Positions 10,401 through 18,313 of a DNA stretch of 64,000 bases are shown one piece after another. The stretch lies in the NCBI RefSeq assembly GCF_003097535.1, contig NZ_CP029187.1, forward strand, positions 186,001 through 250,000, given 5' to 3'. The notes under the pieces were generated by a model. That model worked only from the letters and a program-made list of their open reading frames with translations, was not told the origin of the DNA and did not search any database. Both the position numbers and the translations under genes were made by a program. Position 1 is the first letter of the stretch, and each line of letters starts with the position of its first letter. Source of the DNA: Flavobacterium pallidum (GTDB lineage Bacteria; Bacteroidota; Bacteroidia; Flavobacteriales; Flavobacteriaceae).

Positions 10401-10518
10401 GCAAAGGAAATCCTTCGTTATCTTTAACGGTACCTGTCACAGTTTTTTCCTGCGCAAAGGTCACTTGCACCGAAAATGCCAGTAAAAGCGCAAAAATCCA
10501 TTTGAATTTCGATCTCAT
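7459..10518 (-). CDS. SusC/RagA family TonB-dependent outer-membrane transporter
   Basis: This 1019-residue protein has a signal peptide (cut near FAQEK) and a carboxypeptidase-D-like domain (VTGTVKDNEGFPLPGVTVTV) near 28-100. The plug follows, with LQGQVSGLNISTGSGQPGAD and the SusC-type ILRGVGTINGNVEPLFVVDG, and then a 22-strand type barrel ending in the C-terminal aromatic strand KIFTLGATINF. It imports substrate captured by SusD across the outer membrane using TonB energy. First gene of the operon ending at 4161. The upstream 329 bp carry a plausible promoter at 10549-10580. Confidence 0.95.
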   Translation of the reverse strand: MRSKFKWIFALLLAFSVQVTFAQEKTVTGTVKDNEGFPLPGVTVTVAGTNKGANTDIDGKYSIVAAQGQSLVFTYVSMATQTITVGASSTIDVKLVPAQTDLEIVTINTGYKSTTQRKNPTAVSTISIDAIEERANASVIQNLQGQVSGLNISTGSGQPGADSTIILRGVGTINGNVEPLFVVDGVPVDEDGFRSINQNDISTITVLKDAAATSIYGNRGGNGVIVITTKKAKYGDKMTLKYSSQFGVTELQGLNIELMNSRQMLKLEQQYGGGVGGNLSDAEIDAIANQTNTYWTDYLFRKGTTQSHDLSISTGSENSSNFTSLGYFEQEGIFINTNFKRFSARNNFTGKSADNTFNISANFSRSNGIDGAGSNAIFFAPFSAALRGLPYLSPFDADGSVTSDGGIAPGDDNAVTADKIPYVLLNSAKMNTDVEDEFKLYTSLSASYNFAKNLTASVQLGVDYSDYTTLEILHPNSILGPFQITGQSNTNFGGTQSEASTRDFRFNNTTSLNYNNTFGKHTIDVTAYVEYNKAHYSGINFTARGLDPRIVGTGAAFVNVNTIELGQEIYTPSIGSFKVQEGLFSYFGNLQYDYDSKYVFNASVRRDASFRFVDDNKWGTFWSLGGAWNIDQEAFLKDKTALNMLKLRASYGTSGNQRIQNAQYSALNLTRSLYSQGAGYNSNPSTFASQLGNVDLQWEDLAQANIGIDFGLWKNKLSGNVDVYRKVTTDLFQKRPISWVNGTSEIDANIGAMENKGIEATLKYVVYDKNDWNISVNGNFSYNKNKIRELPKSYEGIADDGSSAPLMEGEAIGSFYVIRYAGVNPANGNALFLNADGDLTEQLSQADRVKTGKSVYPVWQGGFGTNIGYKGFEFTTQWSWLADVYRNNLDMGTVEETSTISDGGNRSTSVLTAWQNPGDITTVPRVGNPFNSIDYINSTDRYLEDASFLRLRNVSLGYTFNKDLLKKTPFTALKFFIQGENLLTFSSYRGWDAEAGFRTTDRGNYPTPKIFTLGATINF

Positions 10519-10829
10519 AATTAAATTTAATTTGAATTAGTTATTCCGCAAACTTCTTAATAATTTCTTAATTAAACAAATAATTACATTTATTATTCGA
10601 AAATTAACTTTTACGGATTGCCCAATTCTTTACTGAAATTTTACCGTATTTAAAACTTAGATGATATTAATTTAAAATGGTTGCGTAAAAATCATTTTTT
10701 TTAACTTTTATGCAATCGCGCCATTTAAAGCCTTGTTAAAACCCTCAGAACACTCTTCTAAAAATTTGTTAAAATAATTTTATTAGTGCAATATTATATT
10801 AGGTATGGTTTTTTGTTTTTATAAAATAT
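10519..10829. other. AT-rich divergent intergenic region (susC / rnhB)
   Basis: About 310 bp of very AT-rich DNA separate the diverging susC and rnhB genes. Apart from the two promoter-like elements (10549-10580 minus, 10830-10837 plus) I see no open reading frame, terminator or RNA gene. A weak inverted pair TTGCGTAAAA / TTTTATGCAA lies at about 10681-10715 and could be an operator, but its arms are imperfect. Confidence 0.4.
10549..10580 (-). promoter_or_regulatory. Probable promoter of the SusC/SusD operon
   Basis: On the minus strand TTTG (10580-10577) is separated by 20 bp from GAAGTTTG (10556-10549). This matches the Bacteroidota promoter TTTG-N17-23-TAnnTTTG except for the first base of the -7 box. 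The start codon is about 30 bp downstream. Confidence 0.5.
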
Positions 10830-10837
10830 TATTTTTG
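10830..10837 (+). promoter_or_regulatory. Perfect TAnnTTTG -7 box before rnhB
   Basis: The octamer TATTTTTG matches the Bacteroidota -7 consensus exactly. It lies only 10 bp before the first in-frame ATG (10848) and 19 bp before the second (10857). This favours the second ATG as the true start, or else a nearly leaderless message. Confidence 0.5.
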
Positions 10838-10856
10838 ACTAATAAATATGCATTTG

Positions 10857-11471
10857 ATGCTTTTAAGTAATTTTTCAGAATTCATCCTTGAAACCGGCAC
10901 AGACGAGGCTGGGCGTGGCTGCCTCGCCGGTCCTGTAACCGCTGCCGCAGTATTATTGCCTGCTGATTTCAGGCACGAGTTGCTGAACGACTCGAAACAA
11001 CTCACGGAAAAGCAACGCCAATACCTTCGGCCAATTATTGAGGACGCTGCCATCAGTTTTGCAGTCACACACCTCGATCCGTTAGTGATTGACGAAATCA
11101 ATATCCTTAACGCTTCGATCAAAGCCATGCAGGAATCCGTTTTAAAACTTGACCCTTTACCTTTATATATTATAGTAGACGGAAACCGTTTTAAACCCGT
11201 CGGTAATATCCCGCACAGCTGCATCATCAAAGGCGACTCGAAATACCTGAGCATTGCAGCAGCTTCGATCCTGGCCAAGACGTACCGTGATGATTATATG
11301 GAATCAATACATGAGGAATTTCCTATATACAATTGGAAACAGAATAAAGGTTACCCAACCACCGAGCACCGCAAAGCCATCAAAGCCTTTGGCCCGACAA
11401 AATACCACAGGATGAGTTTCAGGTTATTGCCTGAGGAGCAATTGGAATTTAACCTGGATTTTAAAATATAG
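10857..11471 (+). CDS. rnhB: Ribonuclease HII
   Basis: RNase HII cuts RNA in RNA-DNA hybrids, including single misincorporated ribonucleotides. The active site is present: the DEAGRG block near the N-terminus, [26 protein letters not shown] and VDGNRF. The frame is open from an ATG at 10848, but the second ATG at 10857 (MLLSNFSEF) fits family N-termini and leaves more room after the -7 box, so I prefer it (204 residues). The stop is two bases from the convergent lipB stop. Functionally independent of both neighbours. Confidence 0.93.
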   Translation: MLLSNFSEFILETGTDEAGRGCLAGPVTAAAVLLPADFRHELLNDSKQLTEKQRQYLRPIIEDAAISFAVTHLDPLVIDEINILNASIKAMQESVLKLDPLPLYIIVDGNRFKPVGNIPHSCIIKGDSKYLSIAAASILAKTYRDDYMESIHEEFPIYNWKQNKGYPTTEHRKAIKAFGPTKYHRMSFRLLPEEQLEFNLDFKI

Positions 11472-11472
11472 T

Positions 11473-12174
11473 TTAAACAAAAGTGGCATCAAACAATGCC
11501 GCGAAGTGTTTCATGATTTTCTCTTTCACCTGCTGCTCATCAACTTTATCAACACCCAGTTCGACATTCAGCGAAGTCACTGCCTTGCCGCGAATCCCGC
11601 AGGGAATGATATTATCAAAATAACCCAGGTCGACATTCACGTTCAAGGCAAACCCATGCATCGTTACCCAGCGCGAAGCCCTAACGCCCATAGCGCATAT
11701 CTTCCTGGCAAATGGCGTGCCTACATCGAGCCACACGCCGGTCTCGCCTTCGCTCCTGCTGCATTTGAGCCCGTATTCTTCTAAAGTAAGAATGATAGCC
11801 TCTTCCAGGAAGCGCAGGTATTTGTGGATGTCCGTAAAGAAATTCTCAAGGTCGAGGATGGGATAACCTACCACCTGCCCAGGACCGTGGTAAGTAATGT
11901 CGCCGCCACGGTTGATGCGGTAAAATGTCGCGCCTTTAGATTCAAGCTGGGTTTCACTGAGCAGTAAATTATCGGCATCGCCGCTTTTACCTAAGGTATA
12001 GACATGTGGATGCTCGACAAACAAAAGGTAATTCGGCGTTTCCTCATCAAGTCCTTCACGGCGGTTCCTGATCTTCAAATCCACAATGCCATTGAAAAGC
12101 GTTTCCTGATAATCCCAGATTTGTTTGTAATCCTTAAAGCCGAGATCTTCTAACCCAACCGTCTTATTTTTCAT
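11473..12174 (-). CDS. lipB: Lipoyl(octanoyl) transferase LipB
   Basis: This 233-residue enzyme moves octanoyl groups from acyl carrier protein to the lipoyl domains of 2-oxoacid dehydrogenases and GcvH. The signature RGGDITYHGPGQVVGYP (89-105) is complete, with catalytic lysine K158 (ARKICAMG) and catalytic cysteine C192 (IIPCGIRGKAVTSL). One acceptor would be the lipoyl domain of the branched-chain E2 encoded at 26179 in this window. It follows the lipoprotein gene at 12177 with a two-base gap, so they share a transcript. Confidence 0.95.
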   Translation of the reverse strand: MKNKTVGLEDLGFKDYKQIWDYQETLFNGIVDLKIRNRREGLDEETPNYLLFVEHPHVYTLGKSGDADNLLLSETQLESKGATFYRINRGGDITYHGPGQVVGYPILDLENFFTDIHKYLRFLEEAIILTLEEYGLKCSRSEGETGVWLDVGTPFARKICAMGVRASRWVTMHGFALNVNVDLGYFDNIIPCGIRGKAVTSLNVELGVDKVDEQQVKEKIMKHFAALFDATFV

Positions 12175-12176
12175 GG

Positions 12177-12932
12177 CTATTTTTCAAATTCCACATCAAA
12201 ATTGAGCTTTTCAGGCTCCTTCATATAATCCATAAACGGATATTCAACAGTAACCGTTTTCTTATCGCTGCTTAACATCGCACTGGCGTTGCTTACTTTT
12301 TTAACCTTTTTCGGGAAATGATATTTCACTGTGTATGTTGAGGATTCATAAATCATATTAAAAGCTTCTCCCAAAGAATCATTTTCGGTTTCAGCAGTTT
12401 CTTTCTTAAGCAGCGTCGCTTTCCTGCTGAATTTCTTCCCGTCATACGAGTATTTCAGCAACGAATTGTTGTTCCCGATCCCTCCGGCCTGCGCCATAGG
12501 ATTGGTTTTTCCCATCCCTTTATCCAAAGCCGACATTCCGGACATTGCGGACCAGGCATCCTCTAATTCCCCTATATTTTTAAAATCTGTCGCCATCGTA
12601 AACAGCATCTGCTGCTCCGCCGCATTCATTTTCATCGAAACCGTATAATTTTCCAGCTTCCTGAGGCGTTCCTGCTCGTCTGTGGGCAATTTTGCAATAC
12701 TGTCTTCTTTAGCCGCAAACAACTCCTTAAAGCTGAAAGTCGAATCAATCACTTTTCCTGCCTGCGGATCATTTTGCATCTCTTTGCCAGCCATCGCCGC
12801 CAATTGGGAACCATCCAATTGTATCGAGAATTTCCCGCCGCCATCATTGTTTACATAAATCTCTTCGGTAAAATTGCAGCTCGTAAGTGCAACCGCAGTA
12901 AATAAAGCTAGTAGTAATTTTGTGACTTTCAT
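12177..12932 (-). CDS. Lipoprotein of unknown function
   Basis: The frame extends upstream to 12974, but the lipoprotein signal MKVTKLLLALFTAVALTSC begins at 12932 and the extension has no export signal, so 12932 is chosen (251 residues, lipid cysteine at 19 of the mature call). The mature protein begins NFTEEIYVNNDGGGKFSIQLDG, is Lys/Glu/Met rich, and contains SYDGKKFSRKATLLKKE and a final VEYPFMDYMKEPEKLNFDVEFEK. I do not recognise a domain. A TATCTTTG -7 box lies upstream at 12971-12964. lipB is probably on the same message. Confidence 0.75.
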   Translation of the reverse strand: MKVTKLLLALFTAVALTSCNFTEEIYVNNDGGGKFSIQLDGSQLAAMAGKEMQNDPQAGKVIDSTFSFKELFAAKEDSIAKLPTDEQERLRKLENYTVSMKMNAAEQQMLFTMATDFKNIGELEDAWSAMSGMSALDKGMGKTNPMAQAGGIGNNNSLLKYSYDGKKFSRKATLLKKETAETENDSLGEAFNMIYESSTYTVKYHFPKKVKKVSNASAMLSSDKKTVTVEYPFMDYMKEPEKLNFDVEFEK

Positions 12933-12963
12933 ATCTCCAGTTCTGGTTTTGGTTAAACTCTGC

Positions 12964-13042
12964 CAAAGATACATAAAAGTCCGAAAGTACAGACTTTTCT
13001 AACTTTCGGACTTTCCTAACTTTCAGACTTTGCCTATCTTTG
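12964..13042. promoter_or_regulatory. Divergent promoter pair flanking an inverted repeat
   Basis: Perfect TAnnTTTG boxes face outward: TATCTTTG at 12971-12964 on the minus strand (lipoprotein-lipB) and TATCTTTG at 13035-13042 on the plus strand (lysS). Between them AAAGTCCGAAAGT (12976-12988) is the exact reverse complement of ACTTTCGGACTTT (13002-13014). A second imperfect copy of the right arm follows 17 bp later. Both transcription starts could be governed by one protein binding here, or the repeat may be one of the word arrays common in this genome. Confidence 0.6.
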
Positions 13043-13063
13043 CGGTCTTAAAAATCAAATACC

Positions 13064-14773
13064 ATGGCATTATCCGAACAGGAAGTACTCCGCAGGGAAG
13101 CGCTTCAGGAATTGCGCGGCCTGGGCATCGAGCCTTATCCGGCAAATGAATTCACAACCACCGCTTATTCATCACAAATCCTCAACGACTTCGAAAAATA
13201 CGAAGGCAAACAGGTCATTTTAGCCGGAAGGCTGATGGGCAAACGAAAGATGGGCAAGGCTTCATTTGCGGAACTGAAGGATTCTGAAGGCCGGATACAG
13301 CTTTATGTATCCCGCGACGACATTTCCACTGATGCGGAAAATACCATGTATACGACCGTGTTCCTGAGGTTGCTTGATATCGGCGATTTCATCGGGATTG
13401 AAGGCAAAGTTTTCAAAACACAGGTGGGCGAAATTTCAGTCCATGTTACCAAACTGACTGTTTTAGCCAAAGCCTTAAAACCGCTTCCGGTGGTAAAGAC
13501 TGATGCTGACGGTGTAGTGCATGACGCTTTCGCAGATGCAGAGCAAAGATACCGCCGCCGCTATGTCGACCTGACCGTAAACGACCATGTAAAGGAAACG
13601 TTCATCAAAAGGACAAAACTGTTCAATGCGATGCGCGATTTCTTCAACGCCAAAGGATACCTCGAAGTTGAAACCCCGGTGTTGCAACCCATTCCGGGTG
13701 GCGCTGCCGCAAGGCCTTTCACCACACACCACAATGCGCTTGATGTGCCTTTGTATATGAGGATTGCCAACGAATTATACCTTAAAAGGCTTATCGTAGG
13801 CGGATTCGAAGGTGTTTATGAATTTTCGAAAAACTTCCGCAATGAAGGCATGGACCGTACACACAATCCGGAATTCACCGCGATGGAGATATACGTAGCC
13901 TACAAAGATTACAACTGGATGATGGCGTTTACCGAAAACCTCCTTGAGCATTGCGCGATGGCGGTTAACGGTACTTCGGAAACTGTTTTTGGAGAACATA
14001 AGGTCAATTTCAAAGCACCTTATGCCCGTGTAACGATGACCGATGCCATAAAGCAATATACCGGTTTTGACATTTCCGGCAAAAGCGAGGCCGAATTGTT
14101 TGAAGCTGCCAGGAGCATGGGCATCGAAGTCGATGCCACGATGGGCAAAGGCAAACTGATCGACGAGATTTTCGGGGCGAAGTGCGAAGGGAATTTCATC
14201 CAGCCTACTTTCATCACCGATTATCCGAAGGAAATGAGTCCGCTTTGCAAACAGCACCGCGACAATCCAGAATTGACGGAGCGCTTTGAACTGATGGTTT
14301 GCGGCAAGGAAGTGGCAAACGCCTATTCTGAGCTGAACGATCCGATTGACCAGAAGGAACGCTTCGAACACCAATTGGAACTGGCCGAAAAAGGCGATGA
14401 CGAAGCCACACAGTTTATTGATTACGATTTCCTGCGCGCGCTCGAATATGGCATGCCGCCCACTTCCGGTCTTGGCATCGGGATGGACAGGCTCATCATG
14501 TTCCTGACCAACAATGCCTCGATACAGGAAGTATTGTTTTTCCCTCAGATGCGCCCGGAAAAAAAACAGATACAGATCGAACTTTCAGACGATGAGAAAC
14601 TGATCGTTTCGCTTTTACAGGCCAATGAAGGGAAAATGGATCTCGGCACTTTAAAAGTAAAAACAGAACTCAGCGGCAAGAAATGGGATGCCGCCACCAA
14701 GGCATTGTCCAAACACGGCATGATCAAAGTGGCTGTCGAAGGCGACTTCAAAACGATGGAATTGGCAGGATAA
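13064..14773 (+). CDS. lysS: Lysyl-tRNA synthetase, class II
   Basis: This 569-residue enzyme charges tRNA-Lys. It has the N-terminal OB-fold anticodon domain (QVILAGRLMGKRKMGKASFAEL near 50-70), class II motif 2 (FRNEGMDRTHNPEF) and motif 3 (GLGIGMDRLIMFLTNN). About 65 residues follow the usual end at FFPQMRPE. They look like a small winged-helix-like module (LSDDEKLIVSLLQANEGKMDLGTL...), as also occurs in related Bacteroidota enzymes as far as I recall. A perfect -7 box lies at 13035-13042. It is transcribed away from the lipoprotein-lipB pair. Confidence 0.97.
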   Translation: MALSEQEVLRREALQELRGLGIEPYPANEFTTTAYSSQILNDFEKYEGKQVILAGRLMGKRKMGKASFAELKDSEGRIQLYVSRDDISTDAENTMYTTVFLRLLDIGDFIGIEGKVFKTQVGEISVHVTKLTVLAKALKPLPVVKTDADGVVHDAFADAEQRYRRRYVDLTVNDHVKETFIKRTKLFNAMRDFFNAKGYLEVETPVLQPIPGGAAARPFTTHHNALDVPLYMRIANELYLKRLIVGGFEGVYEFSKNFRNEGMDRTHNPEFTAMEIYVAYKDYNWMMAFTENLLEHCAMAVNGTSETVFGEHKVNFKAPYARVTMTDAIKQYTGFDISGKSEAELFEAARSMGIEVDATMGKGKLIDEIFGAKCEGNFIQPTFITDYPKEMSPLCKQHRDNPELTERFELMVCGKEVANAYSELNDPIDQKERFEHQLELAEKGDDEATQFIDYDFLRALEYGMPPTSGLGIGMDRLIMFLTNNASIQEVLFFPQMRPEKKQIQIELSDDEKLIVSLLQANEGKMDLGTLKVKTELSGKKWDAATKALSKHGMIKVAVEGDFKTMELAG

Positions 14774-14817
14774 ATTTCTCATTTTCAATCGGGAATTTTG
14801 TATAAAATTTGTTTGAT

Positions 14818-14864
14818 CGGGATTTCCTGACTTTCAAAATAATGCAAAGTTCCCGGTTTTTTTT
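14818..14864 (+). terminator. Probable terminator of lysS
   Basis: CGGGA (14818-14822) pairs with TCCCG (14851-14855), with an inner CTTT/AAAG pairing, followed by eight T (14857-14864). The stem has an asymmetric internal loop, so it is a weaker candidate than the others listed. Confidence 0.5.
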
Positions 14865-14892
14865 ATACCATTGCGCCTCCGTTATTGCTTCC

Positions 14893-14985
14893 TGCGTCGC
14901 CATAACGGGATCGGGCTATTCACTGCAAGTCCTCGCTCGTTCCTCGCTGCGGGCTTTTCGTTGCTATCCCTGGCGCGCGAATCCT
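14893..14985 (-). repeat. Dispersed palindromic element, copy 1 (diverged)
   Basis: A GC-rich block in the otherwise AT-rich 14774-15159 gap. It contains ACGGGATCGGGCTATTCACTG, then CTGCGGGCTTTTCGTTGCTATCCCT and GCGCGCG. These words recur in the same order in the elements at 40015 and 46975, read in reverse complement. Open frames across it are not genes. The rest of the gap (14994-15159) shows no feature I can support. Confidence 0.55.
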
Positions 14986-15159
14986 GTCCAATGAAGCAAT
15001 TGTTCAAAATGTATGTTTTTCCTTCCACGATCCCATTTCGTTACCATACTTCCATAAGCTTATATTCCTCAAAATGTTAAACTCCTGCTAAAAACTATCG
15101 TTCATTAAACCAAAGCAGGCCATAAAGGTCATACGGGCCATAACTTAAATTCTTAAACA

Positions 15160-15615
15160 ATGAAAAAAATGATTGCAATGGCAATGCTGGTATCAGGAAT
15201 GGTATCTTTTGCCCAGGAAAAACCAAATGCGCCTCAAGACGCAAAACAAAAAATGGGGCAACTCACCCCCCAGCAAAGAAACGAACTCCGCGTAAAAGAG
15301 CTTACCCTAAAGCTTGACCTGAATGCTTCACAGCAAAAAGAAATGTCGAAGGTCATCGCTGATGTCCAGATGAAAAGGGAAAATGCAAAGGAAGAAATGA
15401 AAAAAATGAAGGAATCAGGAAAAAAACCTACTGCCGACGAGCGTTTTGCCATGCGCAGTAAAATGCTCGACGAACAGATTGCAGTAAAAGAAAGGGTCAA
15501 AAAAATCCTGACTGCTGAACAGATGGCGAAATGGGAAAAGATAACCGAAGAGAAAAAAGACCATGCAAAGCAAGCTATGAAAGAACATCGCGGTAAAAAG
15601 CAAAGGCGTGATTGA
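15160..15615 (+). CDS. Exported Spy/CpxP-like protein (LTxxQ repeats)
   Basis: This 151-residue protein has a signal peptide (MKKMIAMAMLVSGMVSFAQ) and then a highly charged alpha-helical mature chain. It carries the LTxxQ-type pairs LTPQQRNELRVKEL and LTAEQMAKWEKI that mark the Spy/CpxP family of periplasmic chaperone-like stress proteins. Lys plus Glu content is very high in the second half. A chaperone role is inferred from motif and length only. It is followed by another small exported protein with its own promoter. Confidence 0.75.
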   Translation: MKKMIAMAMLVSGMVSFAQEKPNAPQDAKQKMGQLTPQQRNELRVKELTLKLDLNASQQKEMSKVIADVQMKRENAKEEMKKMKESGKKPTADERFAMRSKMLDEQIAVKERVKKILTAEQMAKWEKITEEKKDHAKQAMKEHRGKKQRRD

Positions 15616-15626
15616 GCAGAAAATAA

Positions 15627-15659
15627 TTTGTCATCGTATTTAAAAAATAATTAGATTTG
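15627..15659 (+). promoter_or_regulatory. Promoter of the small exported protein at 15687
   Basis: TTTG (15627-15630), 21-bp spacer and TAGATTTG (15652-15659) match both elements of the Bacteroidota housekeeping promoter. The start codon at 15687 is 28 bp beyond the -7 box. Confidence 0.7.
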
Positions 15660-15686
15660 GCGTACTTAATTTTTAATCACCAAACT

Positions 15687-16061
15687 ATGAAAAATCTGAT
15701 TATAGCTTTCTCCCTGTTTTTTGCAGTAGGCGCAAGTGCTCAGGCTAAAAAACAGCTTACACCGGCTAAAGCTACACCGAAGGCGGCAGTGGTTGCGGCT
15801 CCGAAATTAACAAATCTGGAAAAAGCACAAAAAAACGTAGCTGACCTGAATGCTTTCATTCCATTATCTGCAGAGAAGCAGGCCACTTTTACGGAGCTTT
15901 TTACCACCAAATATAAAATGCTGGAAGGCGCAGGGGATTCTGCTGACAGAAAGCAGATTATCTCATACCAAATTGCCCGTAAAATTGAAGCTTCAATCGA
16001 TGCTGAAAGTTTCGAGAAGATCAAGAGCAATGAAACTTTATTTCAAAAGCTTACAAATTAA
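15687..16061 (+). CDS. Small exported protein of unknown function
   Basis: The frame is open from 15657, but the signal peptide MKNLIIAFSLFFAVGASAQ begins at 15687, downstream of a promoter whose -7 box covers the earlier ATG. So 15687 is the start (124 residues). The mature protein begins with an Ala/Lys/Pro-rich linker (KKQLTPAKATPKAAVVAAPK), followed by a helical domain of about 75 residues ending NETLFQKLTN. The helical part (LSAEKQATFTELFTTKYKML) loosely resembles the LTxxQ protein before it. No function can be assigned. Confidence 0.75.
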   Translation: MKNLIIAFSLFFAVGASAQAKKQLTPAKATPKAAVVAAPKLTNLEKAQKNVADLNAFIPLSAEKQATFTELFTTKYKMLEGAGDSADRKQIISYQIARKIEASIDAESFEKIKSNETLFQKLTN

Positions 16062-16082
16062 TTCAAATTAAAAGTATAAATA

Positions 16083-16107
16083 AACGTCCCAATTGGGACG
16101 TTTTTTA
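16083..16107 (+). terminator. Rho-independent terminator
   Basis: The stem AACGTCCC / GGGACGTT with an AATT centre (16083-16102) is followed by a T-rich tract on the plus strand. It ends the small exported protein gene and sits just before the convergent hemL stop at 16109. Confidence 0.8.
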
Positions 16108-16108
16108 T

Positions 16109-17395
16109 TTACAGGCTTTTTGACACTTTATCTATAGCTGCAATGGTAAAATCCAGATCTTCATATGTCAATGCATCGCTTATAAACCAGGTTTCATATG
16201 CTGAAGGTGCAATGTAAACCCCTTCTGCTACAAGCCCATGGAAGAACTTCCTGAAACTTTCATTATCTCCTTTGCCAGCAGATTTAAAGTCAGTTACAGC
16301 ACCTTCATCAAAATGCACTGAAATCATGGAACCCACACGATTAATCGTATATACGACACCATTTTCCGATAGTACATTCCTGATTCCCGCCTCAAGATAA
16401 GCAGTTTTTTCTTCTAATCTTTTGAAAACTGATTCATCTTCGTTGAGCTTTTGCAGCATCGCCAATCCCGCAGCCATAGCCAACGGATTTCCTGATAATG
16501 TCCCCGCCTGATATACAGGCCCTAATGGCGCAAGATGGTTCATAATTTCTGCACGTGCCGCAAAAGCACCTACTGGCAATCCACCTCCGATTACTTTCCC
16601 GAAAGCGACAATGTCTGCTTTTATATTGTACAATTCCTGTGCCCCGCCTCTTGCCAGACGAAAACCTGTCATGACTTCATCAAAGATTAATAAGATTCCG
16701 TTGGCATCACACAAATCCCGAAGTCCCTGTAAAAATCCTTCAGCAGGGGGAATACAGCCCATATTGCCGGCCACAGGCTCAATAATGATAGCCGCAATTT
16801 CATTTGGATTGGCTGCAATCAAATCATGTATATTACCGAGATCATTATAAGCCGCCAATAATGTATCCTTTGCTGTACCAGCAGTTACTCCCGGGCTGTT
16901 CGGTGTACCGAAAGTTATTGCCCCGCTTCCTGCCTGAATCAGGAAAGAATCAGAATGCCCGTGGTAACAGCCTGCGAATTTGATGATCTTGTCCCTTTTT
17001 GTAAAACCTCTTGCCAAACGTACCGCACTCATACAGGCCTCAGTACCCGAATTCACAAAACGTATTTTATCGATTCCGGGAACCATACTGATGGCCAAAG
17101 CGGCAATCTGCGTTTCCAGTTCCGTGGGCATCCCAAATGAAGTGCCCAGTTTTGCTTTTTCAGTAATAGCATTTACGACCGGTTCATAAGCATGTCCTAA
17201 AATCATCGGGCCCCATGAATTAATATAATCAATCAGGCGATTGCCATCCTCATCATATAAATAGGCGCCTTGGGCACTTTTAACGAAAATTGGTGTCCCT
17301 CCTACTGCTTTAAACGCGCGTACCGGGGAATTTACGCCGCCCGGAATTACTTTTTCAGCTTCAGCAAAAAGCTGGCTGCTTCTTTGGTATAACAT
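16109..17395 (-). CDS. hemL: Glutamate-1-semialdehyde 2,1-aminomutase
   Basis: This 428-residue PLP enzyme converts glutamate-1-semialdehyde to 5-aminolevulinate in the C5 route to haem. The PLP lysine is K267 in [14 protein letters not shown], preceded by the family block [19 protein letters not shown]. The N-terminal [16 protein letters not shown] is typical. Length is standard. It is the last gene of a run with the glucosaminidase (21-bp gap), a PLP desulfhydrase-like gene and the HExxH mini-protein; none of these has an obvious link to haem. Confidence 0.97.
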   Translation of the reverse strand: MLYQRSSQLFAEAEKVIPGGVNSPVRAFKAVGGTPIFVKSAQGAYLYDEDGNRLIDYINSWGPMILGHAYEPVVNAITEKAKLGTSFGMPTELETQIAALAISMVPGIDKIRFVNSGTEACMSAVRLARGFTKRDKIIKFAGCYHGHSDSFLIQAGSGAITFGTPNSPGVTAGTAKDTLLAAYNDLGNIHDLIAANPNEIAAIIIEPVAGNMGCIPPAEGFLQGLRDLCDANGILLIFDEVMTGFRLARGGAQELYNIKADIVAFGKVIGGGLPVGAFAARAEIMNHLAPLGPVYQAGTLSGNPLAMAAGLAMLQKLNEDESVFKRLEEKTAYLEAGIRNVLSENGVVYTINRVGSMISVHFDEGAVTDFKSAGKGDNESFRKFFHGLVAEGVYIAPSAYETWFISDALTYEDLDFTIAAIDKVSKSL

Positions 17396-17416
17396 GCTAT
17401 GTTTTTTAGATGAAAT

Positions 17417-18313
17417 TTATTGGACAACCAATCGCTGCCCTATTGAAATGGCATTTTCGGTCAAATTATTTTTTTGCTTAAGCTGGTCTACCGTAAGCCC
17501 GAACTTTTTTGAAATCGAGTACAGCGTATCGCCTTTCTGTACTTCATAACCTCCGGCGGAAGCAGTCGACGAACCCGCATTTGAAACCTTAACAGGTTGA
17601 CCCTCAAAAGGCACATATTCCGTTCCAAGTACCTGCGAATCATATTGATGCAGATTATAACGTTCAATATAACCAATGAGTTTTTCAGGGTATTTCGGAT
17701 CAGTTGCATATCCTGCGGCGCGCAATCCTTTGGCCCAGGCTTCATAATCACCTTTTGGCAATTTGAATAATCCTGAATACCTCGTCCGCGTAGTGAGGAA
17801 CAACGCATGGTCTCGGTACGATTCGGAAGGATCTTTATACTTGCGGAAGCATTCCTGATCAGAATCATCATCATGCCGCACGGTTTCTCCTGTCCAGTCA
17901 TTATGGCATTTAATTCCGAAATGGTTATTGGCACTCACCGCCAAATCTCCTTTACCTGCACCGGATTCCAGGATTCCCTGTGCAAGGATAATACTCGCGG
18001 GAATACCATACGTTTTCATATTACCCATCGCGATGTTCTTGAAATCATTGACATAATTGTTGACGACTTCCGTGTAAACCACCGTTTTGGAAGTGGACAC
18101 AATCACTTCCTCTCCCTGCTGGTTACCCGCCTGGTTTGTGGATTTAGGAGGCTGTGCAGTAGCTACAGGTTTTGTCCCTGTCGTTCTTTTTGGCGTACGC
18201 GAAACAGTTCTTGTTTTTGGTGGTACTTTTTTAGTAGTCCTGACAACAGTTTGCGTCGTATGACAGGCTGTGAAACTGATTAACACAAATAAAAGAAATG
18301 CTTTTTTAAACAT
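17417..18313 (-). CDS. Lipoprotein glucosaminidase with C-terminal LysM domain
   Basis: This 298-residue protein has a lipoprotein signal (MFKKAFLLFVLISFTAC, cysteine 17) and a Thr/Pro/Lys linker to about 75. A glucosaminidase domain (IPASIILAQGILESGAGKGDLAVSANNHFGIKCH, about 95-225) follows, with a LysM module (YEVQKGDTLYSISKKFGL...IGQRLVVQ, 254-298). Such enzymes cut N-acetylglucosaminyl bonds in peptidoglycan, and LysM holds them on the wall. The likely catalytic glutamate is in ILESGAGKGD. Its start overlaps the end of the upstream gene by 8 bp, so the two are co-expressed. Confidence 0.92.
   Translation of the reverse strand: MFKKAFLLFVLISFTACHTTQTVVRTTKKVPPKTRTVSRTPKRTTGTKPVATAQPPKSTNQAGNQQGEEVIVSTSKTVVYTEVVNNYVNDFKNIAMGNMKTYGIPASIILAQGILESGAGKGDLAVSANNHFGIKCHNDWTGETVRHDDDSDQECFRKYKDPSESYRDHALFLTTRTRYSGLFKLPKGDYEAWAKGLRAAGYATDPKYPEKLIGYIERYNLHQYDSQVLGTEYVPFEGQPVKVSNAGSSTASAGGYEVQKGDTLYSISKKFGLTVDQLKQKNNLTENAISIGQRLVVQ

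Noticed and set aside
10829..11278. 149-residue minus-strand frame over rnhB
   Set aside because: Antisense shadow of rnhB, which has full catalytic motifs.
13775..14374. 199-residue minus-strand frame inside lysS
   Set aside because: It is antisense to a highly conserved synthetase, and lacks any recognisable motif; lysS codon use explains the open frame.
14809..15080. Two plus-strand frames of 61-69 codons after lysS
   Set aside because: They cross a terminator and a repeat element and show no protein-like pattern.
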